Shown here piece after piece: positions 18,642 to 27,616 of a stretch of 64,000 bases of DNA (positions within the stretch are counted from its first letter, which is position 1; every line of letters begins with the position of its first letter). Both the position numbers and the translations under genes were made by a program. The stretch covers positions 1 through 64,000 of the forward strand of contig CAZVFC010000017.1 of NCBI GenBank assembly GCA_964625855.1. Direction: 5' to 3'. The notes under the pieces were generated by a model that had not been told where the DNA came from, made no database searches, and saw nothing but the letters and a program-made list of their open reading frames with translations. This DNA comes from JAPLUA01 sp964625855 (lineage in GTDB: Bacteria > Verrucomicrobiota > Verrucomicrobiia > Limisphaerales > UBA8199).

Positions 18642-20021
18642 TTACAGCGGCTTGCCCTGATATTCGCCGGTCAAGGTCTCCAGAAACGCCGCCAGCGCGG
18701 CGCAGTCATCCGGCGACAGCGGCTCGCCAGATTGGTACCTTCCCATGACCCGCACGGCCTCCTTGAGGTCCGACGTCGAGCCGTCGTGGAAATAGGGGAA
18801 GGTTTTCGCGACGTTCCGCAAGGTGGGCACCTTGAACTTGTGCATGTCCGCATCGGATTTCGACGCATTGGCTCGGCCTTTGTCGGCTTCGGTCACGGTG
18901 CCACCCCGGTCCTTGAAGTAGTCGGCGTGGCGGCCCATCAGCTCGAACGAACCGCCTCCGAGCAGGACGCCCGAATGGCACGTGGCGCAGCCGGTGTCTT
19001 TGAAGAGCGCGTAGCCGCGCTGCTCGGTTGCGGTGAGCGCCTCAGCCTTGCCCGCCAGGTACTGGTCAAACCGGGAATTGGGGGTCAGGAGGGTTCGCTC
19101 AAAAGTGGCAATGGCGTCGGTGATGGTTTTCTCGGTGAAGCCCTCCGGATAGGACGCTTTGAACTCTTCCGAAAAGGCCGGGTCGGCTTCGAGTTTGGTA
19201 ATGATCTGTTTCCAGTTGGAGTCCATCTCCACCGGGTTGTTCGGCGGGCCGCCGGCCTGGGCCTCGAGGGTCGGAGCGCGTCCGTCCCAAAACTGCATGA
19301 ACTGGAAGGCCGCGTTGAAGGTCGTGGGGGCGTTAATGCCGCCCTTTTGGTCGCGGACGCCCGTCGAGACTTTTTCCTGGTCGGTACCGCCCTTGGCGAG
19401 GTCGTGGCAAGTGGCGCAGGATACGGTGTTATCGCCCGAGAGGCGCTTGTCGTGATACAGCTTCCGGCCCAGCTCCGCCTTCTTGGCGTCCACCGGCAGC
19501 GCGGCGGGCAGCGGCGGAATCAAGGCGGTGCGGAGCGTCTCGGGCACGCCGGGCCACGAATGTTGACGAGCACGGGTCTTGGTGATCCACGCCTGAATGT
19601 CCGCTCTCTCGGAAGCACTCAACCCGCTGGTCCAATGGACGGCGAGGTAAATCGGGGGCGGCATGTCCCCAAGGCCAACCTCCCGTTCGATCTTCGCCAG
19701 GATAGGTTCGGAGATCTGCGCACCCTCGCCTGGGAGCAGCTCGGCGACAAGGTTCATGGCTCGCAGACCCCTGGAGATATCGCGGCCAATCAAGCCCGAC
19801 GTCACCGGGAGACTGGCGTAGAACGGCCGGGGAGTGCCGGGCACATGGCAGTGAGCACACTTGGCCTCGAATACGGCCGTCACGCGCGCAAGGTCCGGGT
19901 CTGCCGGCTTCTTTGCCGTCAGCGCGGTCCCGGATGGCTTTCCCGCGACCAGGTTGATCAAGGGCACGGCAAGGCCGGCCGCGACGAGGATGCACAGTAC
20001 GATCAGCAGTTTCTTTTTCAT
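18642..20021 (-). CDS. Three-haem cytochrome c peroxidase (CcpA/MauG family)
   Basis: A 459-residue exported protein with an N-terminal hydrophobic anchor (MKKKLLIVLCILVAAGL). Three CxxCH motifs are seen: CAHCH near residue 58, then CATCH and CATCH in the di-haem peroxidase region. The first lies in an extra N-terminal cytochrome domain ending near 150, so this is a mono-haem domain fused to a di-haem peroxidase, about 100 residues longer than standard CcpA. It should reduce hydrogen peroxide in the periplasm using cytochrome electrons. The ten-haem gene follows on the same strand and could be a redox partner. Confidence 0.9.
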   Translation of the reverse strand: MKKKLLIVLCILVAAGLAVPLINLVAGKPSGTALTAKKPADPDLARVTAVFEAKCAHCHVPGTPRPFYASLPVTSGLIGRDISRGLRAMNLVAELLPGEGAQISEPILAKIEREVGLGDMPPPIYLAVHWTSGLSASERADIQAWITKTRARQHSWPGVPETLRTALIPPLPAALPVDAKKAELGRKLYHDKRLSGDNTVSCATCHDLAKGGTDQEKVSTGVRDQKGGINAPTTFNAAFQFMQFWDGRAPTLEAQAGGPPNNPVEMDSNWKQIITKLEADPAFSEEFKASYPEGFTEKTITDAIATFERTLLTPNSRFDQYLAGKAEALTATEQRGYALFKDTGCATCHSGVLLGGGSFELMGRHADYFKDRGGTVTEADKGRANASKSDADMHKFKVPTLRNVAKTFPYFHDGSTSDLKEAVRVMGRYQSGEPLSPDDCAALAAFLETLTGEYQGKPL

Positions 20022-20276
20022 ACTTCACCTATTGTTCATGGTCTCGAATGTTCTGTCTGGCGTTGACAGCCAAACTCGGTTCGTGGGCAAGCCTGCCATA
20101 GCCGGGGATCCACGGCAAGGCTGGCTCAGGTGGTTGGACACGTACCGCAGGCGCACAACAGAACTCTGCGTTTCTCTCATTTGCTTCGCGCAAGTCACCT
20201 TGCTGCGTACTTAAATCACTTGGGCCTCACCAGCGGGATTGCTTTTAGGGCCTGCTGTGGCTTCAATCCACCGCAA

Positions 20277-21920
20277 ATGAATGAGTCACCTTCCTTGAAC
20301 CTCATTGGACGATTGGCGGGAGCTTTCCCTGCTGCCGGCCAGATTCCGGTGGAATGCCGCCTGGACACCCGGAGCTATGAACGCCTGTATTTGATCAACG
20401 GCGAACTTCGCGAATGGACCGGCCCCCTCGCGGAGATCAGTTCACCGATCTGCCTGCGTGAGGGCGGCGGGCTCCGCCGGCCGGTCATCGGCAGCGTGCC
20501 GGCAATGGACGAGGCGGCGGCCCTGGCGGCGCTCGAAGCCGCAGCGCGCGCGTGGGATGAGGGGCGCGGCCATTGGCCGACGCTGACCGTGTCGGCCCGC
20601 ATCGAGGCGGTGGAGGCGTTTGTGGTCCGCATGCTGGCGGTGCGCGACGAGGTAGTGAAACTGCTCATGTGGGAGATCGGCAAGAGCCTGGAGGACAGCC
20701 GCAAGGAGTTCGACCGCACCGTGGATTATATCCGCAAGACGATTGAAGCCCTGAAGGACATTGACCGCAGCGGCTCGCGCTTCAGCCTCGATGGCGGCGT
20801 GATCGCCCAGGTGCGCCGCGCGCCGCTCGGGATGGTCCTTTCCATGGGGCCGTTCAATTATCCTTTGAACGAGATTTACACCACGCTCATGCCGGCGCTG
20901 ATCATGGGCAACACGCTGGTGGTCAAGACACCCAAGTTTGGCCGGCTGCTGCACCAGCCGTTGCTGCGCGCGTTTGCCGAAAGCTTCCCGCCGGGGGTCG
21001 TCAATTTCCTCTCCGGCTCGGGGGCGGAGATCATTGGCCCGATCATGAAGAGCGGACGCATCAACGCGCTGGCGTTCATCGGGTCGAGCCGGGTGGCCGA
21101 CATCCTCAAACACCAGCATCCGCAGCCGCACCGGATGCGCTGCATTCTGGGGCTGGACGCGAAGAACCCGGCGCTGATCCTGCCGGACGCTGACTTGGAC
21201 GCGGCGGTGAAGGAATGCGTGACAGGCAGCCTCAGCTTCAACGGCCAGCGCTGCACGGCGTTGAAGATGCTCTTCGTGCACGAATCCATCGCGCCGGCAT
21301 TCCTGGACAAGTTCTGCGCCGCCGTCAACGCCCTTCCCTTCGGGATGCCTTGGGACAAAGACGTGAAACTCACGCCGCTTCCGGAGCTTGACAAGGCCAG
21401 GACGCTGAACGGGTTCGTGGAGAATGCCGCGGCGGCCGGCGCGAAGGTGATCAACGGCGGCGGCGGCACGCATGTCGAGACGCTCTATTTTCCGGCGGTG
21501 GTCTATCCCGTGGCGCCGAACACCGACCTGTACCACAAGGAACAGTTTGGCCCGGTGGTGCCGGTCTGCTCCTATCGGGATGAGCGGGAATTCCTGGACT
21601 ATGTGGTGCAGTCGAATTTTGGGCAGCAGGTGAGCGTATTTGGCCGGGACCACAAGCGCGTGGCCCGGCTGATTGCCCCGCTCGCCAACCAGGTCTGCCG
21701 CATCAACCTCAACTGCCAGTGCCAGCGCGGGCCGGACACGCTGCCGTTCACCGGGCGTAAGGACTCCGCCGAGGCGACGCTGTCCATCAGCGACGCGCTG
21801 AAATGCTTCTCGATCCGTTCGCTGGTGGCGGCGCAATCCACGCCTGACAACCGGCAGTTGATCCAGGACATCGTGAGCGGGCGTCACTCCAGCTTTCTGC
21901 ATACCGACTACCTGCTTTGA
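20277..21920 (+). CDS. Aldehyde dehydrogenase, GapN-like (NADP-dependent GAPDH type)
   Basis: A 547-residue aldehyde dehydrogenase resembling non-phosphorylating glyceraldehyde-3-phosphate dehydrogenases. It has the Rossmann segment MGNTLVVKTPKFG, the glycine turn FLSGSGAE and the catalytic cysteine in FNGQRCTALK. The usual ELGGK motif that brings the general-base Glu reads LGLDAKNP here, a marked departure. Residues 1-70 and the C-terminal tail after about 500 add to the core. An upstream in-frame start at 20130 would add 49 residues with no family match, so I use ATG 20277. It is divergent from the peroxidase and convergent with the VIT/PEP-CTERM gene. Confidence 0.8.
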   Translation: MNESPSLNLIGRLAGAFPAAGQIPVECRLDTRSYERLYLINGELREWTGPLAEISSPICLREGGGLRRPVIGSVPAMDEAAALAALEAAARAWDEGRGHWPTLTVSARIEAVEAFVVRMLAVRDEVVKLLMWEIGKSLEDSRKEFDRTVDYIRKTIEALKDIDRSGSRFSLDGGVIAQVRRAPLGMVLSMGPFNYPLNEIYTTLMPALIMGNTLVVKTPKFGRLLHQPLLRAFAESFPPGVVNFLSGSGAEIIGPIMKSGRINALAFIGSSRVADILKHQHPQPHRMRCILGLDAKNPALILPDADLDAAVKECVTGSLSFNGQRCTALKMLFVHESIAPAFLDKFCAAVNALPFGMPWDKDVKLTPLPELDKARTLNGFVENAAAAGAKVINGGGGTHVETLYFPAVVYPVAPNTDLYHKEQFGPVVPVCSYRDEREFLDYVVQSNFGQQVSVFGRDHKRVARLIAPLANQVCRINLNCQCQRGPDTLPFTGRKDSAEATLSISDALKCFSIRSLVAAQSTPDNRQLIQDIVSGRHSSFLHTDYLL

Positions 21921-22034
21921 TGGAGGCTGGGAATCCCGCGTGGCCGGGCGCCGAAGCCCCGCAACCCAGTCGAAAGCGCCACGCTCATGCCGGACAGCAA
22001 CGCCGCACCCCAGGCGGGGGCGCTGGATCGGGGA

Positions 22035-24668
22035 TTACCGGAGCGGCATCGGGGTCCAGCCTGTTCGGCGCCGGGCGGCCAACAGGAGCAGGCCCACCAA
22101 CAGCAGGATGCCGGCGGAGGGTTCGGGCACGGTCGGCACGGACTCCGGCGGCACAGGTTCGAGCCCGGCGCGTTGGTATTGCGCCTGCGTTTCCAGCACC
22201 ACCGCTCCGCTGACCGGCGTCACGAGTTGATACCGCGCCGCCAACTGCGTCGCCTCCGTGAAGTGGCGCGCGGCGCAGAGGCGCGCGATTTCATCGGCCG
22301 CCCACAAGCGCGCCAGGTGCATCGAGGTCTCGGCGCCTGGCGGAGGGTTTCCTGTGGTGGCTGATTCCTCGCGGGCGCGGGTAAATCCCAGGCTGGCAGT
22401 GCCCATGTTCCACCCGCTAAACAGTCGCTCAAGGTCGTCGTCCAACTTGCCCAGCCGCAGAACCGAGCGGGTGGATTTCAGGCCGTCCAGCTTCTCCAGG
22501 ACCCGGTTCGGGCCTGGCTGTGTCTGCAATTCGAGCAGCAAGGGCGAATTGGGACTTCGCTCGAACCGCTGGCGCAACTCTTCCGCCGAATCCAGGAGCA
22601 TCGGCTGCGGCCCGTGAACCCAGACGACCACGCCGGCTTTGGCCTGTGCCGCCAGGTCCCACGCGCGGACGAGGGCGGGGACATTATCCTGGCCGCCGGC
22701 AGTGCGAGGTTTCAATCGGGCTGTCCTGGCGGCGAGGTCCGTGCCGGCTTTCTGGATGGGCATCAATTCCTCGCATCCGTCCCGCGCCAACAGGAGGGCA
22801 AAATCGGTGTTCGGCGGCAACCGGCCCAGCGCAGCCCTTATCGCCGGAAGACAGCCCTCCATGCCCTTGGTGGCGTCGAGGACGAGAATCACCCGATCCG
22901 GGGTCGCCTCCGGCTTTTCCACAATTGCCTGACGAATGATCTGGCCATCGGTTTCACGAGTCTCCTTCGTCCAGGCGGCAGTGACCTCGGCAGGGCGGCG
23001 GGCGCGGATGCTGTGGATGGGAGCCCAGAGATCGTCGTCGCGGAGTTGGCCGCGCAGGGCGTAAACGCCGGGCTTGGCCTGCTCGGCCTTGAGTTTGGCT
23101 CCGGGGGTTTCGAGAGGCTGGTTGGATTCCACCCAGAGCGAATGTTGGAACTGGTCGCCGATGGTGAAGTTGCGCTCGAAGAAGCATGGCCAGCGAAGGC
23201 AGCCGGTGTCGGCAGCCGTCAGCACCAACGGCGCGGTAATGCCCAGGCGAACCTTCATCCGGCCTCCAGCCGGCGGGACCGGGAAGCACTGCACCAGGAC
23301 GCGGTCGGGGCCGCAGGTGGTTACCAGGACCGGGTCACGCCTTTGCTGAACGACCTCCTTGTAGGCAGTCTTAACCTGGCTGCGCCCGCCGAAGGCCGCC
23401 TCACGCTCCTCCCCGTCAATCCAAAGTGTGAGGCGGGACACCACGCCGCCGGGTGGCAGGGCGATCTGCGCCCGTGCCTCGCGTTGCAGCCGGGAATCGT
23501 TTTTGAACTCGAGGGTCCATTCCACGTACGCCAGCGCCGCCTCGGGATAAATGGCGCCGTCCTGGCGCGACGCAGTCAGCGACAGGCCCCGGACTCGTCC
23601 AGCCACCGCATCCCCGCCCTGGTCGTCGTCCCAGGTGAACTCCTGCTCCACCAGGCTCCAGCGGACGCGTCCGGCATACAGCTTTGGCGGGGGCACGGAA
23701 TTGAAAGCGTGACCATTCACACGGTAATAAATCGCCCGTGCGGTTTCGGGGCCGATGTACTTGCCCCACGAGTATAGGTCGCCGCTGCGCCCGACCCGAC
23801 CGTAACAGGCGCGCAGCAGTTCCTCGTTCTGACCCCAATCGCGCAGCCAGCGAACACCTCGCTGGCGTTCCGCGGGCGAATCCGAGGCTGCCATTTCGAT
23901 TCCGACCTTCGTGATAATCATCGGCAGGCTAAGAACCACCAGCGTTGCTGCACCCAGGCCGAGACCCCGCCACAAGCCGGGCAAAGAAGCCCCTTTGTCT
24001 TCGCCACTGCGCAGACGGGCTCGGAGCGCTACCGCACAGACCAGCGCGACCAGCGGCGTGAGCGGCACGAAGCCCAGCCCATAGAACAGGATGCCGATCA
24101 CAGCAAAGGGTGTGGCTGGCAGAAAGAGCAGCGCATACACCAAAGCTACGCCGATGGCGAAGCCATTGGCCCAGCCAAGCGCGGTCCGCCAGCGGAGCCT
24201 GTCGCGGTACACAGCGACCCAGACCGCCAGGTTAACCAGCGGCACCAGTGTGACGAGCGCCAAATGCGCCATCGTCGGAATTGGGTCAAAGAGCGCGCCG
24301 GCACAGGCGCCAGTAAGCAACTCAAACACGATGGTTCCGAGCGGAAGCAGGACACCGAAGAGCAATAGCACCCCTGCGGACAGTTTCCCGAGGAATCCAC
24401 CTGCAGCACGGCTGGAAGGCAATGGTGGGGCAGGAGGTGTGGTGTTTGGCGCGGCCGCGGCTGCAGGCGCGCCAATCCGCGCCAGGATTTGCGCCACGTC
24501 CTGCTCGGTGACAACCGACAGCTTTCGCGCAGCGGCTTCCTCCTCGACATGGCGCCGCAAGTCCTCCGCCACTTCATTCTCGTCCGCGCCCGAACCGGCC
24601 AGCGACTGGCGGCTCTGCACGAGGTATTGCTCAAGCCTGGCCCGGGCGGAATCAGTCCATTGGGTCAT
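22035..24668 (-). CDS. HAAS-membrane-VIT/VWA-like protein with PEP-CTERM anchor
   Basis: An 877-residue protein with an unusual layout. Residues 1-66 look like a HAAS helical signalling domain (ARLEQYLVQSRQSL, EDLRRHVEEEAAARK, EQDVAQILARIG). A Pro/Ala linker follows, then about five membrane helices (roughly 97-255). Residues 370-480 fit a VIT domain (QVKTAYKEVVQQRRDPVLV). Residues 590-750 fit a VWA-like fold, but the metal motif DxSxS is replaced by DATKG. The C terminus VPEPSAGILLLVGLLLLAAR-RRR (848-869) is a PEP-CTERM exosortase signal. The start overlaps the padR stop by four bases. A sensor-like envelope protein paired with PadR is inferred. No exosortase gene is in the window. Confidence 0.7.
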   Translation of the reverse strand: MTQWTDSARARLEQYLVQSRQSLAGSGADENEVAEDLRRHVEEEAAARKLSVVTEQDVAQILARIGAPAAAAAPNTTPPAPPLPSSRAAGGFLGKLSAGVLLLFGVLLPLGTIVFELLTGACAGALFDPIPTMAHLALVTLVPLVNLAVWVAVYRDRLRWRTALGWANGFAIGVALVYALLFLPATPFAVIGILFYGLGFVPLTPLVALVCAVALRARLRSGEDKGASLPGLWRGLGLGAATLVVLSLPMIITKVGIEMAASDSPAERQRGVRWLRDWGQNEELLRACYGRVGRSGDLYSWGKYIGPETARAIYYRVNGHAFNSVPPPKLYAGRVRWSLVEQEFTWDDDQGGDAVAGRVRGLSLTASRQDGAIYPEAALAYVEWTLEFKNDSRLQREARAQIALPPGGVVSRLTLWIDGEEREAAFGGRSQVKTAYKEVVQQRRDPVLVTTCGPDRVLVQCFPVPPAGGRMKVRLGITAPLVLTAADTGCLRWPCFFERNFTIGDQFQHSLWVESNQPLETPGAKLKAEQAKPGVYALRGQLRDDDLWAPIHSIRARRPAEVTAAWTKETRETDGQIIRQAIVEKPEATPDRVILVLDATKGMEGCLPAIRAALGRLPPNTDFALLLARDGCEELMPIQKAGTDLAARTARLKPRTAGGQDNVPALVRAWDLAAQAKAGVVVWVHGPQPMLLDSAEELRQRFERSPNSPLLLELQTQPGPNRVLEKLDGLKSTRSVLRLGKLDDDLERLFSGWNMGTASLGFTRAREESATTGNPPPGAETSMHLARLWAADEIARLCAARHFTEATQLAARYQLVTPVSGAVVLETQAQYQRAGLEPVPPESVPTVPEPSAGILLLVGLLLLAARRRTGWTPMPLR

Positions 24669-25009
24669 GTGATGCTCCTTTCCTGCAAGGTGCGCGTACC
24701 TTGGTTCAGTTCGTCGAGATATTCGTTCATCGCCCTCATTACCTTGCGGCCCTCCTTGGTCAGGGCATAGTATTTTCGGGCCGGTCCTTCAGAAGATTCT
24801 TCCAGCCGCGCCGCAACGAAGCCCTGCACGCGCAAGCGCGAGAGCAGCGGATACAGCGTGCCCTCGGTAACCCCCAGGCCGGGAATGGCTGCCAGCGTTT
24901 TGACCAGCTCATAGCCATAGCGCTCCTTCCCGGCCAGGGCGTTCAGGATGCAAAGCTCCAGCACCCCCTTGCGCACCTGCACGGTCCAGTTGTCGAAGAA
25001 GTCGTTCAC
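24665..25009 (-). CDS. PadR-family transcriptional regulator
   Basis: A 114-residue winged-helix repressor. The PadR signature is plain: LELCILNALAGKERYGYELV, then TEGTLYPLLSRLRVQGFV, then GPARKYYALTKEGRKVM, with a short C-terminal helix. No ATG lies in the right place. GTG 25009 begins VNDFFDNWTVQVRKG, comes 8 bp after the stop of the upstream membrane gene and follows a GGAG, so I chose it. A longer open frame to 25498 only shadows the upstream gene. It is coupled to the HAAS/VIT gene by ATGA overlap. PadR-HAAS pairs are a known one-component signalling arrangement. Confidence 0.85.
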   Translation of the reverse strand: MNDFFDNWTVQVRKGVLELCILNALAGKERYGYELVKTLAAIPGLGVTEGTLYPLLSRLRVQGFVAARLEESSEGPARKYYALTKEGRKVMRAMNEYLDELNQGTRTLQERSIT

Positions 25010-25017
25010 TGCGGTGC

Positions 25018-25779
25018 TCAGCGCTCCGTCGGCGGGGCGGCCTTGAGGCAATCTGCCCAGTGCGCGACGAAGAACTTCTTTTCCGTGGGCAGAAACGTGT
25101 CGGCGGTGCCGACGATCGGCCGGAGGGCGGTGGTCATTTGCAGCGCGACCAGGACGAAGATGATGATCCACGTGTATAATCCCGCCTGCGACCGGGCGCG
25201 CGAGTGGGCAAAGCCGGCCTGGAGAAAACGCAGCCCGAAGAAGGTCGAGACCAGCCAGAATACCAGGTGCAGCGTTCCCATCCAGGCGGGCGATTGGGTG
25301 GATTGCGAGAAGAGCCAGGCGACCGGGGCGAAGCCGATGAGCAAAATGCTCATCAACATCAGCAGGCCCGCCAGCAGCCCGCACATCTCGGCGAGCCGCG
25401 CCTGCGATCCGCTCAGGCATGTGAAGATGTAAAGGCTTGGCAGGCAGATGAGCGCAGAAATCAGCAGCCCCACGGCAATCTTCACCGGCGCCGCCCACAT
25501 CTGCGTGCCCATCGAGAACGTGCCGACCACCACCCCATACACCAGGCTGCAGAGCACCGCCACCACCAGCATCCTGCCGATGAGCGGGCCGGACCCCGGT
25601 TGGCGCAACTGGAACATCAGGCGCCGCGGCTGGCGCAGCATGGCCTCGGCTGCGGCCACGGGCGAGGCGATCGGCTCGCGCTCGCCGGGATCTTCACCCA
25701 ATGGCGCCGGCGCCGGTGGAATCGGACGCGGCGGGATTTCCGGCGGAACCGATGCGGCTAACGGATTCGTGGTGTTCAT
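25018..25779 (-). CDS. Multi-pass membrane protein, paralogue of the next gene upstream
   Basis: A 253-residue protein with a Pro-rich N-terminal tail (about 1-45) and about five to six membrane helices (VVAVLCSLVYGVVVG, KIAVGLLISALICLP, CGLLAGLLMLMSILLIGF, TLHLVFWLVSTFFG, GLYTWIIIFVLVALQ). It resembles small Yip1-like multi-helix proteins, but no diagnostic motif is seen. Its end, TTALRPIVGTADTFLPTEK, aligns with TWILRPFIGSPNLPVEFLRP in the gene at 25821-26573, so the two look like diverged paralogues. It sits 8 bp upstream of padR in one operon. Function unknown. Confidence 0.7.
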   Translation of the reverse strand: MNTTNPLAASVPPEIPPRPIPPAPAPLGEDPGEREPIASPVAAAEAMLRQPRRLMFQLRQPGSGPLIGRMLVVAVLCSLVYGVVVGTFSMGTQMWAAPVKIAVGLLISALICLPSLYIFTCLSGSQARLAEMCGLLAGLLMLMSILLIGFAPVAWLFSQSTQSPAWMGTLHLVFWLVSTFFGLRFLQAGFAHSRARSQAGLYTWIIIFVLVALQMTTALRPIVGTADTFLPTEKKFFVAHWADCLKAAPPTER

Positions 25780-25820
25780 AACTGAGGTGGTGTGTGGTGA
25801 CTTGTGATGAGTGTTTGCGA

Positions 25821-26573
25821 TTAATCAACATTTGCCAGGCGTAGAAGGGAGTGGAATACCGTCTCGTAGAAGTTGCCGTCCAAGGCGTTCGGTCGCAGGA
25901 ACTCGACGGGCAGGTTGGGCGAGCCGATAAACGGGCGCAGGATCCACGTCAGTTGGCTGCCCAGAAAGAGGTTGCCCGCCAGCCACGCCACGAGCACTCG
26001 GCGCGCGGTCGCGGCCTTGCCGCTCAGCTCGCGGAGCAGTTGGACCAACCGCAGGTTGCCGGTAACCCCGGCAAACGCGATGAGCACGACGTGGGTAACC
26101 TGGATGAAACTATAGGCGCCAGCCGACCGCGCCGCGTCGGTTGTCATCGGCGGCGCATTCCAGACCAGGAACGCGACCAGCGGGCTGAAGGCGCCCAGGA
26201 TCGCGGAGACGATGGCAAAGCTCATCAACACAGCCAGGAACGACTGGCGCAAACTGATATTCAGTCCGAGCAGCGGCGCCAGCATCGCATTCAACAGGGC
26301 GTTGCCGGCGGTGGTCAGCAGAATGATGAGCGGGAACTTGATGGCGACGAACAGTGCCGCCAGCGGCGCTCGCCACCAGCCCATGGCCGCGCCGTACAGC
26401 CCGGCTCCTACGCAGATCACCCCGATGCAGAGCGCCGGCCGGCTGATTCCCCCACTCTCACTCCAGGCGCGCAGGCATTGCACCTCACCCCGCAGGAGTG
26501 TGCCGACTTGGCCCAGGTCCAGGGTCGGCAGCCGAGTCGTTGTGTTGTTCCCGTTCACTACTATGCATAACAT
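25821..26573 (-). CDS. Multi-pass membrane protein, first gene of the PadR operon
   Basis: A 250-residue protein with about six membrane helices, among them CIGVICVGAGLYGAAMG, LAALFVAIKFPLIILLT, FLAVLMSFAIVSAILG and VLVAWLAGNLFLGSQ. The conserved-looking C terminus ILRPFIGSPNLPVEFLRP is shared in part with the downstream membrane gene. An in-frame TTG at 26597 would extend it by eight residues; ATG 26573 is preferred. With a 41-bp gap to the next gene it probably heads a four-gene operon (two membrane proteins, PadR, HAAS/VIT protein). No function is assigned. Confidence 0.7.
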   Translation of the reverse strand: MLCIVVNGNNTTTRLPTLDLGQVGTLLRGEVQCLRAWSESGGISRPALCIGVICVGAGLYGAAMGWWRAPLAALFVAIKFPLIILLTTAGNALLNAMLAPLLGLNISLRQSFLAVLMSFAIVSAILGAFSPLVAFLVWNAPPMTTDAARSAGAYSFIQVTHVVLIAFAGVTGNLRLVQLLRELSGKAATARRVLVAWLAGNLFLGSQLTWILRPFIGSPNLPVEFLRPNALDGNFYETVFHSLLRLANVD

Positions 26574-26797
26574 AATACCTGGCGCGGCATAGATCAACAG
26601 GATTCTTCGCCGGGTGGGGAAGATCGTGACCTGTGAGAACCTGCGGTGATGTTGTCCGGAATTGGGGAAGCAACCGAGTTGAAGGGCGCGGCAAGACGGA
26701 AAGCGCTCACGCCTTTGTCAAGTGTCGCCTTGGGGCCTCGAGATAGTGCCCGAATTTGCGCCTTGTCCTCGGGCCGGTTTTGTTGTCTTTACTCTCA

Positions 26798-27601
26798 ATG
26801 CCAGACTGGTTTGTTGTCGTTCTGCTCGGGATTGTCGAGGGAATCACCGAGTTCCTGCCCGTCTCCTCCACCGGCCATCTGCTGATTGCCGAACGCTGGC
26901 TGCACATGCGTCAGAGCGACCTCTTCAACGTTGTGATCCAGGCGGGTGCCGTGCTGGCCGTCATCCCGCTCTTTCACCGCCGGTTCCACCAGTTCCTCTT
27001 TCGCTGGCGCGAGAAGGCCACCCAGGACTATGCGGCAAAGCTGGCGCTGGCCTTTGTGCTGACCGGGGCCATCGGCTATGGGCTGGAAAAGAAAGGGTTC
27101 ACGCTGCCCGAGCAATTGGCGCCCGTAGCCTGGGCGCTGCTGATCGGCGGCATCGGCTTTGTGGCCGTCGAAGCCTGGTTGCGCGGCCGGACGCTCAACG
27201 ACCAGGTGACCTGGACCATTGCCGTCGCCGTGGGGCTCGGTCAGATCCTCGCGGCGATATTCCCCGGCGCGTCCCGTTCCGGCACGACCATTCTCCTTTG
27301 TCTCCTGCTGGGGCTCGCGCGTCCGGCGGCGACGGAATTCTGTTTCATCGTCGGCATCCCCACGATGCTGGCCGCGGGCGGCTTGAAGATCTTCAAGGCG
27401 CTGCACCATCCGCCGCCGGGCACGCCGCCGGAGAATTGGGGCGCCGTGCTGCTGGGGTTTGTCGTCTCCGCGGTCGTCTCGTTTATCGCTGTGAAATGGC
27501 TGCTGCGCTATGTGCAGACCCACACCTTCACGCTCTTCGGGTGGTACCGGATCGGCCTCGCCCTCCTGATCGGGATTCTGTTGCTGGCTGGAATTCGCTA
27601 G
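26798..27601 (+). CDS. uppP: Undecaprenyl-diphosphatase
   Basis: A 267-residue integral membrane phosphatase (BacA family) that recycles undecaprenyl diphosphate for cell-wall synthesis. Both catalytic signatures are present: EGITEFLPVSSTGHLLI near the N terminus and PGASRSGTTI in the middle, with about eight membrane helices and normal length. An in-frame TTG at 26756 would add 14 residues. ATG 26798 (MPDWFVVVLLG) fits the family. It is divergent from the membrane operon and convergent with the LysM gene, 15 bp between the stops. Confidence 0.95.
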   Translation: MPDWFVVVLLGIVEGITEFLPVSSTGHLLIAERWLHMRQSDLFNVVIQAGAVLAVIPLFHRRFHQFLFRWREKATQDYAAKLALAFVLTGAIGYGLEKKGFTLPEQLAPVAWALLIGGIGFVAVEAWLRGRTLNDQVTWTIAVAVGLGQILAAIFPGASRSGTTILLCLLLGLARPAATEFCFIVGIPTMLAAGGLKIFKALHHPPPGTPPENWGAVLLGFVVSAVVSFIAVKWLLRYVQTHTFTLFGWYRIGLALLIGILLLAGIR

Positions 27602-27616
27602 CCGGCGCCTCGCGGC

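Noticed and set aside
24665..25498. 277-codon version of the PadR gene
   Set aside because: The first ~160 codons lie antiparallel in frame shadow of the membrane gene at 25018-25779. The PadR domain begins only at GTG 25009.
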